A stretch of 64,000 bases of DNA from positions 1,550,001 to 1,614,000 of the forward strand of contig CM074761.1 in the NCBI GenBank assembly GCA_037355855.1. Reading direction: 5' to 3'. Numbering within the stretch: position 1 is the first letter of the stretch; the number at the start of each line of letters is the position of its first letter. This document shows positions 1 to 12,143 of this stretch, piece by piece. The translations under genes and the position numbers were made by a program. The DNA is from Pseudo-nitzschia pungens (taxonomy: Eukaryota; Bacillariophyta; Bacillariophyceae; Bacillariales; Bacillariaceae). The notes beneath the pieces are model-generated. The model had not been told where the DNA came from and searched no databases. It saw only the letters and a program-made list of their open reading frames with translations.

Positions 1-2121
1 ACTCCAAGTACGAAACCAAGCACAAGCAGTGGAAGTCCAAAAGAAGATGGTACGGATCTCAATGGATCCACTCCTAAGCAAGCGTCAGAGTCAACGATCT
101 CTCACCACGGAGTTGGACTTATAGACGGAAGTATACCTTTGATCCAATACACAAGATACGCTTCGGAGTTCGAAGAAATTGGTGCACTCGGCAAGGGCGG
201 CTTCGGGAGTGTCTTTCAATGCCGAAATGCATTGGATAAAAGAGAATATGCGATCAAAAAGGTGAGGATTCGAAGCGACTCCAAATTGCCGCAATCGGAT
301 TTTACGAAACGGTTGAAAAGAACTCTTCGAGAAGTAAAGAGTTTGGCTTTGTTGGATCACTCAAACATCGTGAGATATTACACCGCCTGGCTGGAATTGG
401 AACAATTGAATGGTGCAATCAACGGCGACAATCATTCCGAAGGCGCACTGGGTGCTAGTGACTACTATATGATGTCCCCGACAAGGACTTCTCAAGCGAA
501 GAGTTATGGATTTGGTCTGGATTTCTCTCAATCAGTCACGTCTCCAATGCGGAAGACCAATAACAATTACCACAATTTTGCAAACCCGTTTGGTTCAGCA
601 GGGGGCTTGCCGTCAGTATTTGATAATTCTTTTTCATCTTCGAGTGGTCAAAACCTACAATATCTCGGGAGTTCCCGACACGCTGGACGATTACGGTTTT
701 GTCTTCGACAGGAGTAGTGCAGAAGACGAGCAATCTGGCAATGGTCGGACAGAGGAAAGCGTTAAAAATGAAGCTACGACCGAACTCAAGTCGCAATCAA
801 ATACCGATACCATGTCGCCCGGCAGTAAGTCTCGCATGAACAATGCCATCAGTTTCCAATCTCTCATGTCTTCGAAATCAAGCGACGAAGAGTCGTCATC
901 CGAATGGTCGGAAGAAGAGGGCAGAAAGCAGTTCGATTCCACGCAGGATGAAAAAAACCTTACCGGCGTTAAAATGAAAGAGTTGACAGCAGCAGAGCCA
1001 ACTATCTCGCAGAGATACATTTTATACATTCAGATGCAATTTTGTTCTCAAAAAACCCTTGCAGACTTTCTTTCGAATGAGGAGGCGCGGAAAGGTCCAT
1101 CCGGTGGCAGCATTGGTGGTATCGACATCCCTTATGCTCTGAGCTTATTCCTCCAAACGTGTCAAGGGGTTGAACATGTGCATAGTCAAGGACTAATCCA
1201 CCGTGACTTGAAGCCAAACAATATTTTCATTGATGATACCGGGGCAGTGAAGGTTGGTGATTTTGGGTTGAGTCGTGAGTCCACCGATAGTGGTGAGGGC
1301 GGGGTGGACGCAGAAACAACCGCCCTGACTGGTTCCACCGGCTATGGTCACAACGCAGATATTACAGCCGGAGTCGGCACCCGTTCTTACGCGAGTCCGG
1401 AGCAAATGAAAGGCGGATCAGACTACGATTCAAGTACCGATATCTATTCACTTGGAATCATCCTTTTCGAATTGTGCTATCCAATGTACACAGTAAGTAC
1501 GACGTACAAAATAAGATAAAACAGAGTTGAATGTGCCTCCGACGTGCAATAAGCATCCCACTTACAATTCTACTTTCGTTTTATATTCAACAACAGGGGA
1601 TGGAGCGGAACAAGGAATTGAACAAGCTTCGCAATCACATTCTTCCGGATGAGTGGATGGAAACCGTTGCAGTAGATTTTCCTAAACTTCATTCCCTTCT
1701 TCTTTCAATGATTTCAAACAAGCCGGAAGACCGACCAGCAGCCAAGGCTGTTGTTCAAAGAATACAGTCGATACTTGAAGGCTTCACTATATCCTCATTA
1801 GATAAACGCTACTATGAAGGTTCGATCTTATTGCGAGTCGAAACCATGTTTCGTGAGAATGGATTGCATGACACGATGGATCTACTGCGACAAGCAGCCC
1901 TTCCAAATCTGATCGATATAGTTCAGTATGGTCTCCGAAGTAGTTCAAATAAGGGACATATGAAGTCAATTATGGAATTTGCCATCGTTCCTCGACCGGA
2001 ACAACCAGATAATGGTCCTGAGTGCTCACCTGCTAGCATTGGGGCGTTATTGGTGAAAGCACTGAGCGATAATCCACAAGTCCTTTTGATTCGTCAAGTG
2101 TCTGCGACCAAGTACACGTGA
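1..2121 (+). CDS. eIF2-alpha-kinase-like Ser/Thr kinase (5' end outside window)
   Basis: Split-lobe protein kinase of the GCN2/PERK/HRI type, expected to phosphorylate eIF2-alpha under stress. Frame 1 is open from base 1, so the start lies upstream. The N-lobe has the glycine loop GKGGFGSVF, the VAIK-type lysine in YAIKKV, and HSNIVRYYTAWLE, typical of eIF2 kinases. A low-complexity insert of roughly 200 residues follows. The C-lobe has HRDLKPNNIF, DFGLSRE, GTRSYASPEQ and FELCYPM. A canonical intron at 1493-1596 joins YPMYT to GMERNKEL in frame. Inside the insert (about 590-675) the frame shifts from 1 to 2. Either an unrecognised short intron (candidates 593-644 or 593-671) or an indel explains it. 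The protein ends about 100 residues after the kinase fold, with no HisRS-like domain as in GCN2. Family call is good; subfamily is uncertain. Confidence 0.8.
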
Positions 2122-3411
2122 CGGATCTAGTAGGTCAACTTCCAACTCTTACAGAGTGCAAAATGCAATATGCGAGATGTAGATCTATGGTTCAGGGTGC
2201 CACGTTGTCACTGATGTGCCTCTGTGTGTATATAAAGTCTAAAAAGATAACATCTTGTTCTACTCTAATATTCATTGTCATAATTTTTCTTGTCCACATC
2301 AGGAAAGAGTCATACCAAATACTAGTTTATTCTTTGTTGCTTCAGAAGGAATTTGGTGTTAATGATATTTAGCCAGATTCAATATTGGTGGTTCAGCTAA
2401 TATTTATTTGTCTACTAGTTCTACAAGACACGTGATGTCCGAGGGCTGAGATTAATTGCGCGTTCTACTAGTAGTAGTTCGTTCCCCTCTTGCTGCAACT
2501 GCACAAAAATTCATGCTCATTCCAATCTTTGACCCCTTAAATCCTTCTAGGAGCTACGGGGCCATCGTATGTTTGTATTTGGAATATATTCCTACCCTCA
2601 GCACCACCACCAGCACCACCAGTACAAGAGACTTTCATAACTTTATACACTTAGCAGGGGAAGCAAAGGTTCTTGAGAGGATGACTACTAGTATAAGACT
2701 GACCGAGAACGTCCTCCTAGTTCCTAGTAGGGCATTCAAAATACCACCGTGCAATCCGTGGTTATCATGATGTTAGCTCAATATTGGCACCTGGTACGGG
2801 GTTGCGTTTCGTAGACATAATGCAGTACTAATACAACAACATGCATTCGTAATTCCTAGCTATGAAGAACGGAATGGTCGACTTTCAACTTTGACGGTAG
2901 TAACCTTACGTACCAGAATGAGCAGGAGTGCCTAACATCATTAGGACAGAAGTTACTCGTACCGGTATGGAATACCGTAGCCTTACGGCATCACGGAAAT
3001 TTCAAATTCGGAGTTACTACGTGCTTTTGGTCATGAGTCACAAGACTGAACTGAGCAATTTCGTGTCTTCATGACACCCAGTCACAGCGTCCCGTGAAGA
3101 AAAGATCGCCTTTTTTATTCCCAATCCGAATGCTGTACGGTAAGATTATCGGAGAACGTCGTCTATCGAACTCGACACCAGGTAATTAACTTCTGGTTCC
3201 CCGATATCAATTAGATAGCACTTGGGCAAGAGTGTAAATAAATCAGAATAGACTTGATTCATTCCTGCGAGGTACTTGGTGGAACGACGTAACACGGGAC
3301 CCAAACAAACGAGAAGGCAGTAGAGAAGATATTACTAAAAGTTCAATAGAGAAGAGAAGCCTACAAACGAGCAAGAGTATCATCACCCGTTGCCACACTA
3401 CTAGTGTTAAA
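2122..3411. other. intergenic, no gene recognised
   Basis: Between the kinase stop and the calpain start. It has several short open frames without recognisable protein character, a (CACCAG)-type run near 2601-2630, and scattered CTAGTAG and TTACG-type motifs. No RNA gene seen. Confidence 0.5.
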
Positions 3412-5765
3412 ATGAAGATCCCTTTAAAGAATAAAAAAGAGCCCAAAGAGGAAGAGGAGGCAGAGGCTTCGAAGCCCAAAAAGGAGAAGAAACAGAAAAA
3501 AGAGAAGAAAGAGAAAAAAGAGAAAAAAGAGAAAAAAAAGAAAAAAGACAAGGACAAGGACAAGGACAAAGAGTCCGTGAAGTCATCGGGCAGTGAAACC
3601 GACGAAGAGGAAAAAACAAATTTGCCCGAAGACTCCACAGAGAAGAAGGAAAAGGAAAAAACAACGAGCAAAGATTCGATCGAAGATTCTTCCGAAGCAT
3701 CCGGCGAACGGGAAACGAGTACACGATCGCTACCCCCTCGACTCGCAACCGCATTCGACGCCGCACCGTCGGACGATGACGGCACGATCACACCCGGTAT
3801 GGGAGGTGAACTGCTACCGGAACAAATAGATGCAATCAAACAGGTTATGGGGATCCGATCGGACGAACAAATGGAGAGATTTGCGACGTTGTTTGAACCG
3901 GAGGAAATCGCGAGGATCAAGGAGAGCCTGAACGATCCTTCCAAAAAGAAATCTATGAAAAAGAAGAACGCCGCCGCAGCGGGTGGCGACACGGGTTTTG
4001 CGAAATACAACGGAGGTCCACAAGCTTTTGTTGGATTGGATCCCTCAAAATGGCGCCTCCAAAGATATCGATTCGAAGGAAAATCCAAGTGCGAGGTAAC
4101 GGGTAAACTCGAGGAAGTGCATGCACCCGTTAAAGATGGTCTGATACATTTCTTGACTTCCCCCATTACCTACATAGCAATGATGTTTCAATCCAACATT
4201 TTGAATTACGACGAATCGCGACAAAGATTCACCTTATTGCATCGTTCAGGCACGTACCAATACCGTCCACAGGGCACTACCGATCCCGACGATCCAGATG
4301 CCAAGGGAACGTATACGTTGCTTATGTGGACATACGAGCATCTACCGCCATTTCCAAACAATGAGCTGCCAATGAAGTTTCGAGACAAATATACCGACAA
4401 CATGTCGTACTGTGGACACGATCTCCACTGGGACGGTAATCATCCTGTAATGCCGGGGCGTGGAATGGGGATCGGCGATGCGCCAAACCTGTGTGTCATA
4501 AAGGATGTCGACCCGACCGACGTGTATCAAGGCACGGTTGCCGACTGTTGGTTGTTGGGTGCGATCTCCAGCGTGGCTGAATTCGATGGTGCCATCAAAC
4601 ACTTGTTTCGCAAAACAAAACTATTGCACAAGCGACCCCTTCCCGGACCAAACATGTATACAATCACTCTTTACGATCTCGATACATGGAAGCCGGTAAG
4701 CTATCAAATCGACGAACGACTGCCGGTAAAGAGCGACGGGTCCGGCAAATTGTTGGCATGTCGCTTGAGTGGATACGGTGAGTTGTGGCCGGCCTTACTA
4801 GAGAAAGCTTTTGCGATTCATTGCGGAGGTTGGGATGCAATTTACGGTAAGTGAATATAGCATGTCTTGCGATTGGTTTTTGTAGTTTCCGGTGTTGGGC
4901 GGTGTTGGGCGGTCTTTGACGCTTTTGGAGTGCTCTGTAATTCTGAATCACGAATGAAAACCAATAGAGACTTCTCTCATTTTCTATCTGAATTGTATTC
5001 AATCTGCGTTGAAATTCCAAACCAAAGGTGGTTGTTGTACCCATGCATGGTCGATCATGACCGGGTGCAGACACCAGTATGAGATACAACGCAATCCAAA
5101 GACCGGAAAGTTTTTTTGCTTGACAAAGTTTAACCCGAACACGAGGAAATGGGAAAAACACTACAACAATTCAAAGAAAGATCCCGGCAACAATCTCTGG
5201 AAGTCCGATTGGCCAAAGGTTGGCGGCGGCGGACCAGGTAAGCACATGCGGTTTTGTTTCGTTTTTGATTCGTGGTTGTGGCTGTCCGTTTGCTTTATCC
5301 AATCCTGTGGTATTGTTCTTATCATGATGAACCATTTTGACCGTTTTCAATCCGGGTTCAGGAGAAATCACCGAGGATGATTTGTTCCAGCGTATCTGCC
5401 AGTGGGACGACACCAACTACATCATGTCGGCGGCTACAACCGGGTCAGGTGGGGTCAGTTCCGTCGGCCAAGACTCGGGCCTGGTAGACGATCACGCTTA
5501 TTCTCTTATTGCAGCTCACGACAACATCGCTGGTACAGGAATCGGGCTACTCAACATGCGCAACCCATGGGGTGCCGGTGAAATCGAAAATGGCGAGTTC
5601 GACGACGACGGGCCGGGCTGGGAGAAGTACCCACAAATCAAGGAGGAGTTGAATCCGGTCTTTGTTGACGATGGAGCATTTTGGGTGACAAAGGAAGAAT
5701 TTTTCCGTTTCTATCAAACGATTTACGTGTGTGCCTGTGACATGACTAGGTTTATTGAAGATTGA
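3412..5765 (+). CDS. calpain-type cysteine protease
   Basis: Papain-fold, calcium-type neutral protease of the calpain family (C2), 682 aa after splicing. Exons 3412-4846, 5028-5237 and 5362-5765; both introns (181 and 124 nt) start GTAAG, end AG, and preserve frame. The catalytic triad is visible: Cys379 in VADCWLLGA, His593 in DDHAYSL and Asn616 in NMRNPWG. The first ~110 residues are a highly charged tail with many KEKK repeats and acidic stretches, likely disordered. The catalytic core occupies about residues 320-680. There is no recognisable C2-like or penta-EF-hand domain after the core, so it is a short, atypical calpain. The ATG at 3412 directly precedes the Lys-rich tail and is the first in frame. 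Calcium dependence is not shown by the sequence. Confidence 0.9.
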
Positions 5766-6810
5766 ACACTATCTGATTAGATTCCACATAAAATCTACTT
5801 CGAGTGTTCATCGTCTCTTCTCCTTCTTGGTTTGAGGCAACTATGTATCTTTCGAGACACTCTTTGCAATCGTTCAGTTTCCAAGCTGTTCCGATTGAAA
5901 AAGTGCCAATTCGGTTTGGGCGAAAGAGGAGTATGGTTACAATTTTACTGCACGGACACCATACTTTCAAACGTTCGATCTGCAATGAGCTCTTTAAAGC
6001 AGACTCCGCCCGGCAGCGGCTGCCAATACTGCACACCACTAGTGCCCTTTGGCATCCAACAACCGATACGAAGAGGATTCTATGATTGAAAATAATTGTC
6101 CTCATCAGATACAATCATATTTTAAAAGTTTGTCGTTTTGTGTTTATGGCAAAGTTTCCTCTAGAAAATCTTTTCACCTGTGTCGGTAAACCTTATTCAT
6201 ACCAATAACCTTACTTGTAGTCTTTCAGGTTGATCGATTGATTCATTTTACTCGTGACTTGACAGGATCCAATCAAAATCTCTCTTACAAAAGAGGGATG
6301 ATGCATCAGTCAATGTGTCTGCACATTTTTTTGATCACTCTCGTGACGGATGTAAAGTTGTCACATCAACAAAAAAATCACAATTATTTTTTTTAATTAA
6401 GGTTACACGTACAGGTACGTTCCATCACGTAGTCCGCTGTACGTCCCGTATCTCATGTACGAAGATACTCTAAAATCACTTCGTAACCTTACTTCATAAT
6501 TTGAGATACACCGAAGGCCAAGCAAGTCGAAGTGGTATTTAGCCTGTGCGAGTATTATTATTTGAGTGGATCGAGCACCCCCATGAATACCTGTTACCGA
6601 CGCCGACAAACCTTGCTCGACAAAAAGCTGCTACGGTATCATCGAACACCAAACACAAGATTGACAGATCAATCACAACGAACGCCTTCTTCGAGTTAAT
6701 CCGTTTCTTGATTGCAGCGCTCCTTTTGTACCACATCAATCCAATCCAGCGAGGACGACAATATAATTACTACAAACTTTGCATGAAAAGTGGGCTCGCT
6801 GTCTTGCAAA
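5766..6810. other. intergenic, no gene recognised
   Basis: Short overlapping open frames at 5804-6089 and 6546-6884 lack domains and disagree between frames. The last 250 bases are the upstream region of the 6811 gene. Nothing else supported. Confidence 0.45.
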
Positions 6811-8079
6811 ATGAATCAGAAACTGATGCCGTTGTCTCTGCCACTATCATTGCTATTGCTGCTATCGCTGGACTACAAAACTAGTATTGTTGCAGCCACA
6901 ACGTCGCCGCTGCTCTCGTCCATGCACCCGGCACCATCAACATCATTGCACCGAATATCGTCAACTACTTCGATTGGATCCGGCTTTCTTTCTTCTCATT
7001 CGTCGAAATCCGTGTTTTGGGTATCTCAAATCTTGGGCGAACTTCGTGGTGGAGGAGGGAGACGGTACGAAGATGATGAAGACGAACCATACGATGACTA
7101 CGACGAATACGATCCCGAGGAGGAGGATCCAGAGGAAGACACGCGAATGCCAAGAGGCGATAGAAACAGAAAGTCGGGATATGATCATTCCATCATCGAT
7201 CCCTCGCGTCCTCGACCTCGTCCCCGAGCGCAATCTGGTTACACTCCGAACATTCCTCAAAGAGGGAGGAATGGCCGGAAGAAGTCGTCTTCTTTGTCGA
7301 GCGCAGGCAGTGCTGCTTCAGCAGCAACAAAACTTGCAACGAAATCCTTGTCCATGACGGGATCGTTAGCATGGAATGCACTAGTAAAGCAACCGGGGAA
7401 ACTTGCTGTTGCCGTGATACGACCCAAACACGTCGATCTAGTCGAAACGTTTGGGTTGTGGAGACTCGATCAACAAGTCATCGAGAAAAGCAATAGGAGC
7501 GGAGGAGACCAAAGAACAATCACGAGTGTGGCAACCATCGAATTGGCCCGACCTCCGCCACAGCCGAGAGGATCCAGAGGAAGACCGCGTTCTGGTCCCC
7601 CTCCGATGGTAATTGTTCGGCGAAGCAAATCAACAAAACAAGACGAGAGCGAAGAGGATGGTGAGGACGACGACATTGTCTACCGCGCTCCGTATACATT
7701 CATGTGCAAAAACAAGTACCTCAAGGGTGCTAGTTTGTCATCGTATCAGACGTCCTTTGTGGCGCCAGCGTTTTTGGTTGGCGAAAACCAAACTCGTCTC
7801 TATGGATACAAGGGAACTTGGCAAAGAAAACTCGCCGATAAGTCAGTTATAAAATTGAAGGGTAAGATTTATCAAGTACACAAACAAAAGTTTGGTAAAA
7901 AACGAGGTGAATACGTGTATGGACCAGCGGTGGGTACGTTTGTCATGAGACGGCGGATCTCAATGTCGGAAGACGAAGAAGATGACGAATTCTATGATGA
8001 CGAATCGGACGACGACGACTTCGACTACGACGAAGATGATGAAGAGTACTCGGAAGTCGAAGCCGGGAAGTACGACTAG
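6811..8079 (+). CDS. secreted-type hypothetical protein with LRGG motif and acidic tail
   Basis: Unrecognised protein of 422 aa. The ATG at 6811 is chosen because it begins a signal peptide-like stretch (MNQKLMPLSLPLSLLLLLS); the open frame extends a few codons upstream without another ATG. An ELRGGGG segment lies near residue 80; LRGG motifs recur in predicted secreted diatom proteins (from memory, not checked). Then come an Asp/Glu/Tyr-rich stretch, an Arg/Pro/Ser-rich linker, and a more ordered region from about residue 185 to 385 (AWNALVKQP, FGLWRLDQQV, YGYKGTWQRKL, YVYGPAVGTFVMRR). The last ~40 residues are almost entirely Asp, Glu, Tyr and Ser. Entry into the secretory pathway or plastid is inferred. 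Function unknown. Confidence 0.75.
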   Translation: MNQKLMPLSLPLSLLLLLSLDYKTSIVAATTSPLLSSMHPAPSTSLHRISSTTSIGSGFLSSHSSKSVFWVSQILGELRGGGGRRYEDDEDEPYDDYDEYDPEEEDPEEDTRMPRGDRNRKSGYDHSIIDPSRPRPRPRAQSGYTPNIPQRGRNGRKKSSSLSSAGSAASAATKLATKSLSMTGSLAWNALVKQPGKLAVAVIRPKHVDLVETFGLWRLDQQVIEKSNRSGGDQRTITSVATIELARPPPQPRGSRGRPRSGPPPMVIVRRSKSTKQDESEEDGEDDDIVYRAPYTFMCKNKYLKGASLSSYQTSFVAPAFLVGENQTRLYGYKGTWQRKLADKSVIKLKGKIYQVHKQKFGKKRGEYVYGPAVGTFVMRRRISMSEDEEDDEFYDDESDDDDFDYDEDDEEYSEVEAGKYD

Positions 8080-10724
8080 AGTAAACTAGAATAAGATATA
8101 AGATCCGGTCCATGACCCGTCAACAACATTATAGTTTCTGACTAGTACAAAGTTTTCCCTGTTCACATTATTCTCTAATTGTACCTCACTGTGTGTACTA
8201 TAAACACGCCGTGACAGAGATATTTCACTTTCATCTGTCGCAAACCGCAGCAACTACAGGCTATGTCAACTTGGGATTGCAAAGGGAGACAATTTTTACG
8301 TTAGAAAATATGACTAACGCACCGGGGGTGAAAGCTATGCACAATTGGATATTGCATTTTGAAACTTGAATGACTTCTTTTCGCCTTGGCATGTTTTTCA
8401 TACTCACTTGAACTGCTGTCAGAATCAAAATTTGAGGCAAAGGTGGTGGCAATTGGTAATGCATTGCCGCATTCTTACTATTCTTTTTGTTGAGAGAGTT
8501 ACTATTTTTTTAATGAGAGTATCATTATTATTATTAGAAGTATTTATTTGTGTGGTCTATTTTACACGTACGTTCACGTACAAGTAAACTACCTTGACTC
8601 CTACTCTAGAAAAAAATAACTGTTCTTGTCAGAGAACAAACTGCATCAAATATTGCAGCTTTCAATATTGTGTTTCGTCGAACATACAAGCAGCGCGGAT
8701 ACAAGAAGGTGATGTATTGTATGATCCATGCAAGTACCAAGTTCCTTTTGATCACGATCGAGTTGTTGATCTGAAGATCTTTATTCCGGGGACATGGGAC
8801 ACGAAGCAAGAGTTGCTTTGAATTTGGATTAGTATCTTGTACTTCTACTGTGGTTCTATGTGGAGCTATTTACACCTTTGAGTAACTTACTGGCATGAAT
8901 CATGGGGACTATGAAGATATTTCACCTCGACATTATGGGGTATGGTGGTCATTGAGTACGATTAGTACTATAACCAAACACCCCGCCATGCAGTTAGCGC
9001 GTACGCTACAGTACTGGAACTACAGGTGTCAGTATAAGGTATGGTCAGTACGTTGAATTAAGTACTGTACCTACGTACCCTGACCCTTTACCGACATTGG
9101 GATCCGAATCAGTTATACGGATATTCTCTGTATCGGAGCTCAATCCGAGAAGCTCACTCTTTGAGATTCAATCAGTTTAAAAGCCTAAAAGAACACAACA
9201 TGCCCGGCATCAATACTTGACACCTCTAATGTACCTCTAGAGTGGTAGCTAGTAGTGTGCTCCTAGTGCATGCAATAGCATCTGCGATTGCTTTGTTGCC
9301 TTACTATTTGCCAGCACTCCGTGCTGTACTGTTGTTATTGTCGTTACTGTTATCCCCTTGATTTAAGCTACGTAATATTAATACGTCGAATTTGGTATTC
9401 AATCAAGATCGCATTGTCGGTAAAATTACGTACTGTACTAGTGCGAAGCGTTCTGAAAATAAAGGTAACCTTACTGTAATCATTACTGTATTGAACACTG
9501 TACTGTACATAATTATATAATGTAAAATATCGCTGTTCAATGTAACTGTTGACTGTTCATGGCAGTATGCGGGGTTCGATTCCTCGTCAGCAGCTGGTCC
9601 TTTGTCTGGCTGAATGCAAGATCTCATGCATTTTTCCTGAGATCTCTGCGGCTAGGCAAATAGCTGGACCTCTGCATTCTTTAAAACTACCCCTTGCGGG
9701 CTACATTTTTGCATCGGTGCATAGGAGTCCGTTCGACGTAGTCGCATCTGCGCAATAAAGCACACCTGCCGTTCAATTATTCAAAACACAACAAGCTGTG
9801 ACATAATAAATAATTTGTGTCATTCCTATCTCCATGAAGTCAAAAACAACTGAATGAATCAGACTTCAAGACTGATCCCTTTTCCTGGTGTCCAACCTTT
9901 CATGATCATGTATTTTGTTGAGTACTACGTAATTACTATTAGTACTACTATCGTCATTGACTACCGTAAGAACTTTCCATTGTCCACAAGACCTTCCTGC
10001 AAGCAAAGTTTTTTTAAAATAGTATGTTTCATGGTCTTCTCTACTACGGTACTGGTACATCATTGAGAAAACACAGAAAGTAATTTGAAGAGGTGCGTTA
10101 ATGGTGTCAAAAAAATTAAAACCCATCGACAGGAATCAGAACACAAACGTTCGAACCCTTAGGTAAACCTTAAGGCTTATTTCAATCCAATGGAACACAT
10201 CTTTTACGAATTCCCAGGAACGTACCCGTAAGTACCGTTAGGCAGAAACACTCATCGAATTTTGAGCGCTATTATGGCGCATCCCCTTCAACTATGATCC
10301 CCGACTGGACTGCAGCAATCATCAACCAGGGCAAAGGAACGAAAAAGAAGTTCTTTCCCCGCCGCACTTTCAGACTTGGAAGACATAAATGTCATTAGGT
10401 ATGGATTGATGATAATTACAAACACAACATTCTCATCAAGCTGTATTATTTTTCGTGTCCATAAATTTGAATATTGGATACCTAGCTTTTTTTGACCAGA
10501 TTGAAGATGATAATTGGGTGCCGTTTAACAAGAAGCCCCAGGAACAAGATCCCTTTTCCCCAGTTGTTGCATTTTCACGAGTATCACAAAAATATCTTTT
10601 ACTGCTTTTCGAGTGTATCATTGTCCCAAACAATCTTCACTTTTGCACTCTCCACTTACCATCCACAAGACGCATCTTCTGGAATCGAAGAATTCACATT
10701 TGTAGAGGAAAGCAAAGTAAAAAG
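8080..10724. other. long intergenic region, no protein gene recognised
   Basis: 2.6 kb without a convincing reading frame. It has scattered TACG, GTAAGGTT and CTAGTAG-type motifs and one tRNA-like B-box hairpin listed separately (9546-9594). The open frame that runs into the sulfhydrylase from 10455 starts without ATG and does not resemble the enzyme, so it is treated as upstream sequence. Confidence 0.45.
9546..9594 (+). other. tRNA-like hairpin with perfect B-box, no D-arm
   Basis: GGTTCGATTCC at 9573-9583 matches the Pol III B-box consensus. CGGGG/CCTCG form a 5-bp T-stem (9570-9574 with 9582-9586) around a 7-base loop. CTGTTGA (9546-9552) pairs with TCAGCAG (9587-9593) as a 7-bp acceptor-like stem with one G-U. 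A 3-bp stem with loop TTCATGG lies between. There is no D-arm or A-box, so this is not a normal nuclear tRNA; it could be a tRNA remnant, a SINE head, or chance. Confidence 0.15.
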
Positions 10725-12143
10725 ATGGCCGAAACTAATCCTTATGTTGACCCCGGTGAAGGATTTTCCACCACCATGCTCCACCATGGGCACAAACTTG
10801 ACGCAGACAATAGAGCGCGAGCGCCACCAATCTTTCAGTCAACATCCTTTGAGTTCAAGTCAGCCGAGCATGGAGCCAGCCTCTTCGCTCTCACCGAATT
10901 AGGGCCGATCTACACTCGACTTATGAACCCTACGACACATGTGCTTGAATATAAAATGGCTAAACTCGAGGGAGCTCCCTGCCCGGCCCATGGAGACTGC
11001 GACAACGCCACCACTCTCCCTAGTGCTCTCGCTGTGGCATCGGGCATGTCGGCACAAATGCACGCTCTCATGACTTTCATGCAGACCGGAGACAATTTTA
11101 TCGCCGCTTCTGAACTTTATGGTGGCTCCTTCACACAGTTTGCTTACTCCTTCAAGCAGATTGGAATCGAAGCCAAGTTCGCTAACATTTCTGACTTGAA
11201 ACAGGTCGAGAGTTTGATCGATGATAAAACTAAAGCGATTTATATTGAGACCTTGGCCAACCCTAGCGGAACTATTCCTGACTTCGAGGGAATCAAGAAA
11301 ATTGCCACAGAGGCGAAGATCCCAGTCGTGTGTGATAACACATTTGGCATGGGAGGATACGCATGCCGTCCGCTTAGACTAGGTGCTGATATTGTTGTTG
11401 AGTCGGCTACGAAGTGGATCGGAGGTCACGGAACTTCTATTGGAGGAATTATTGTAGACGGCTCTTCGTTCAATTGGTGTGTTAAAAACGACGACGGTTC
11501 CTTTAAGTTCCCACTTGTTGCTGGTCCGCAGGAATCATACCACGGAGCAGTATTCGCAGAGCATCCGATCTTTGGTGTACAAGCAACAAATACAGTGTTC
11601 ATTCTTCTAGCTCGGGTCAAGACTCTTCGCGATATGGGAGGATGCATCTCTCCATTCAACGCTTGGCAGCTGATTCAAGGAATCGAGACCCTTTCACTTC
11701 GAGCTAAGGCACACTCAGAGAACGCCAATGCGCTTGCACTGTGGCTCTCAAAGCATCCCAAGGTAAAGAGGGGATCGGTCTTGCATCCATCACTCTCCTA
11801 CCATCCATCCCATGAAAATGCAAAAAAGTATTTCCGCCCTGGCTGCTTTGGGTCGGTATTCTGCTTTGACTTGACGGGAGCTAATGCAGAGGACGAAAAA
11901 GCGAGAGGAGCTAGCTTTATCACAAATTTGAAAATGTGTGCTCACCTTGCAAACGTAGGAGATTCTCGAACACTCGTCATCCAACCTTCAGTAACGACAC
12001 ACCAGCAACTCAGTATGGAGCAGCAAGCCGCTGCTGGGATCAAACCCGCCTCGATCCGGGTCTCCGTTGGATACGAAGATCTAGAGGATATTAAGGCCGA
12101 CTTCGAACAGGCCTTTGCGGCATTCGACAAAGAAGCCAACTGA
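10725..12143 (+). CDS. O-acetylhomoserine sulfhydrylase-type PLP enzyme
   Basis: Cys/Met-metabolism PLP-dependent lyase family, 472 aa, close in size to fungal MET17/MET25 and bacterial MetY (about 430-445 aa). It would make homocysteine from O-acetylhomoserine and sulfide. Seen: PPIFQSTSFEFKSAEHGASLF near the N-terminus, YTRLMNPTTHVLE, the ASGMSAQMHAL region, CDNTFGMGGYACRP (Asp contacting the PLP ring), and SATKWIGGHG with Lys230 as the Schiff-base lysine. The C-terminal region has the GDSRTLVIQPSVTTHQQLS and SIRVSVGYED segments. The start ATG at 10725 (MAETNPYVDPG) fits where family members begin. No targeting peptide is evident, so cytosol is inferred. It converges on the ABC1 kinase gene, 467 bp away. 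Activity toward O-succinylhomoserine or cystathionine cannot be excluded. Confidence 0.92.
   Translation: MAETNPYVDPGEGFSTTMLHHGHKLDADNRARAPPIFQSTSFEFKSAEHGASLFALTELGPIYTRLMNPTTHVLEYKMAKLEGAPCPAHGDCDNATTLPSALAVASGMSAQMHALMTFMQTGDNFIAASELYGGSFTQFAYSFKQIGIEAKFANISDLKQVESLIDDKTKAIYIETLANPSGTIPDFEGIKKIATEAKIPVVCDNTFGMGGYACRPLRLGADIVVESATKWIGGHGTSIGGIIVDGSSFNWCVKNDDGSFKFPLVAGPQESYHGAVFAEHPIFGVQATNTVFILLARVKTLRDMGGCISPFNAWQLIQGIETLSLRAKAHSENANALALWLSKHPKVKRGSVLHPSLSYHPSHENAKKYFRPGCFGSVFCFDLTGANAEDEKARGASFITNLKMCAHLANVGDSRTLVIQPSVTTHQQLSMEQQAAAGIKPASIRVSVGYEDLEDIKADFEQAFAAFDKEAN

Noticed and set aside
3243..4166. 307-codon minus-strand frame opposite the calpain exon
   Set aside because: Antisense shadow of the Lys/Glu-rich calpain tail (poly Phe/Ser), no domain.
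10455..10724. N-terminal extension of the sulfhydrylase frame
   Set aside because: Starts without ATG, no targeting or family similarity; the enzyme fits well from 10725.
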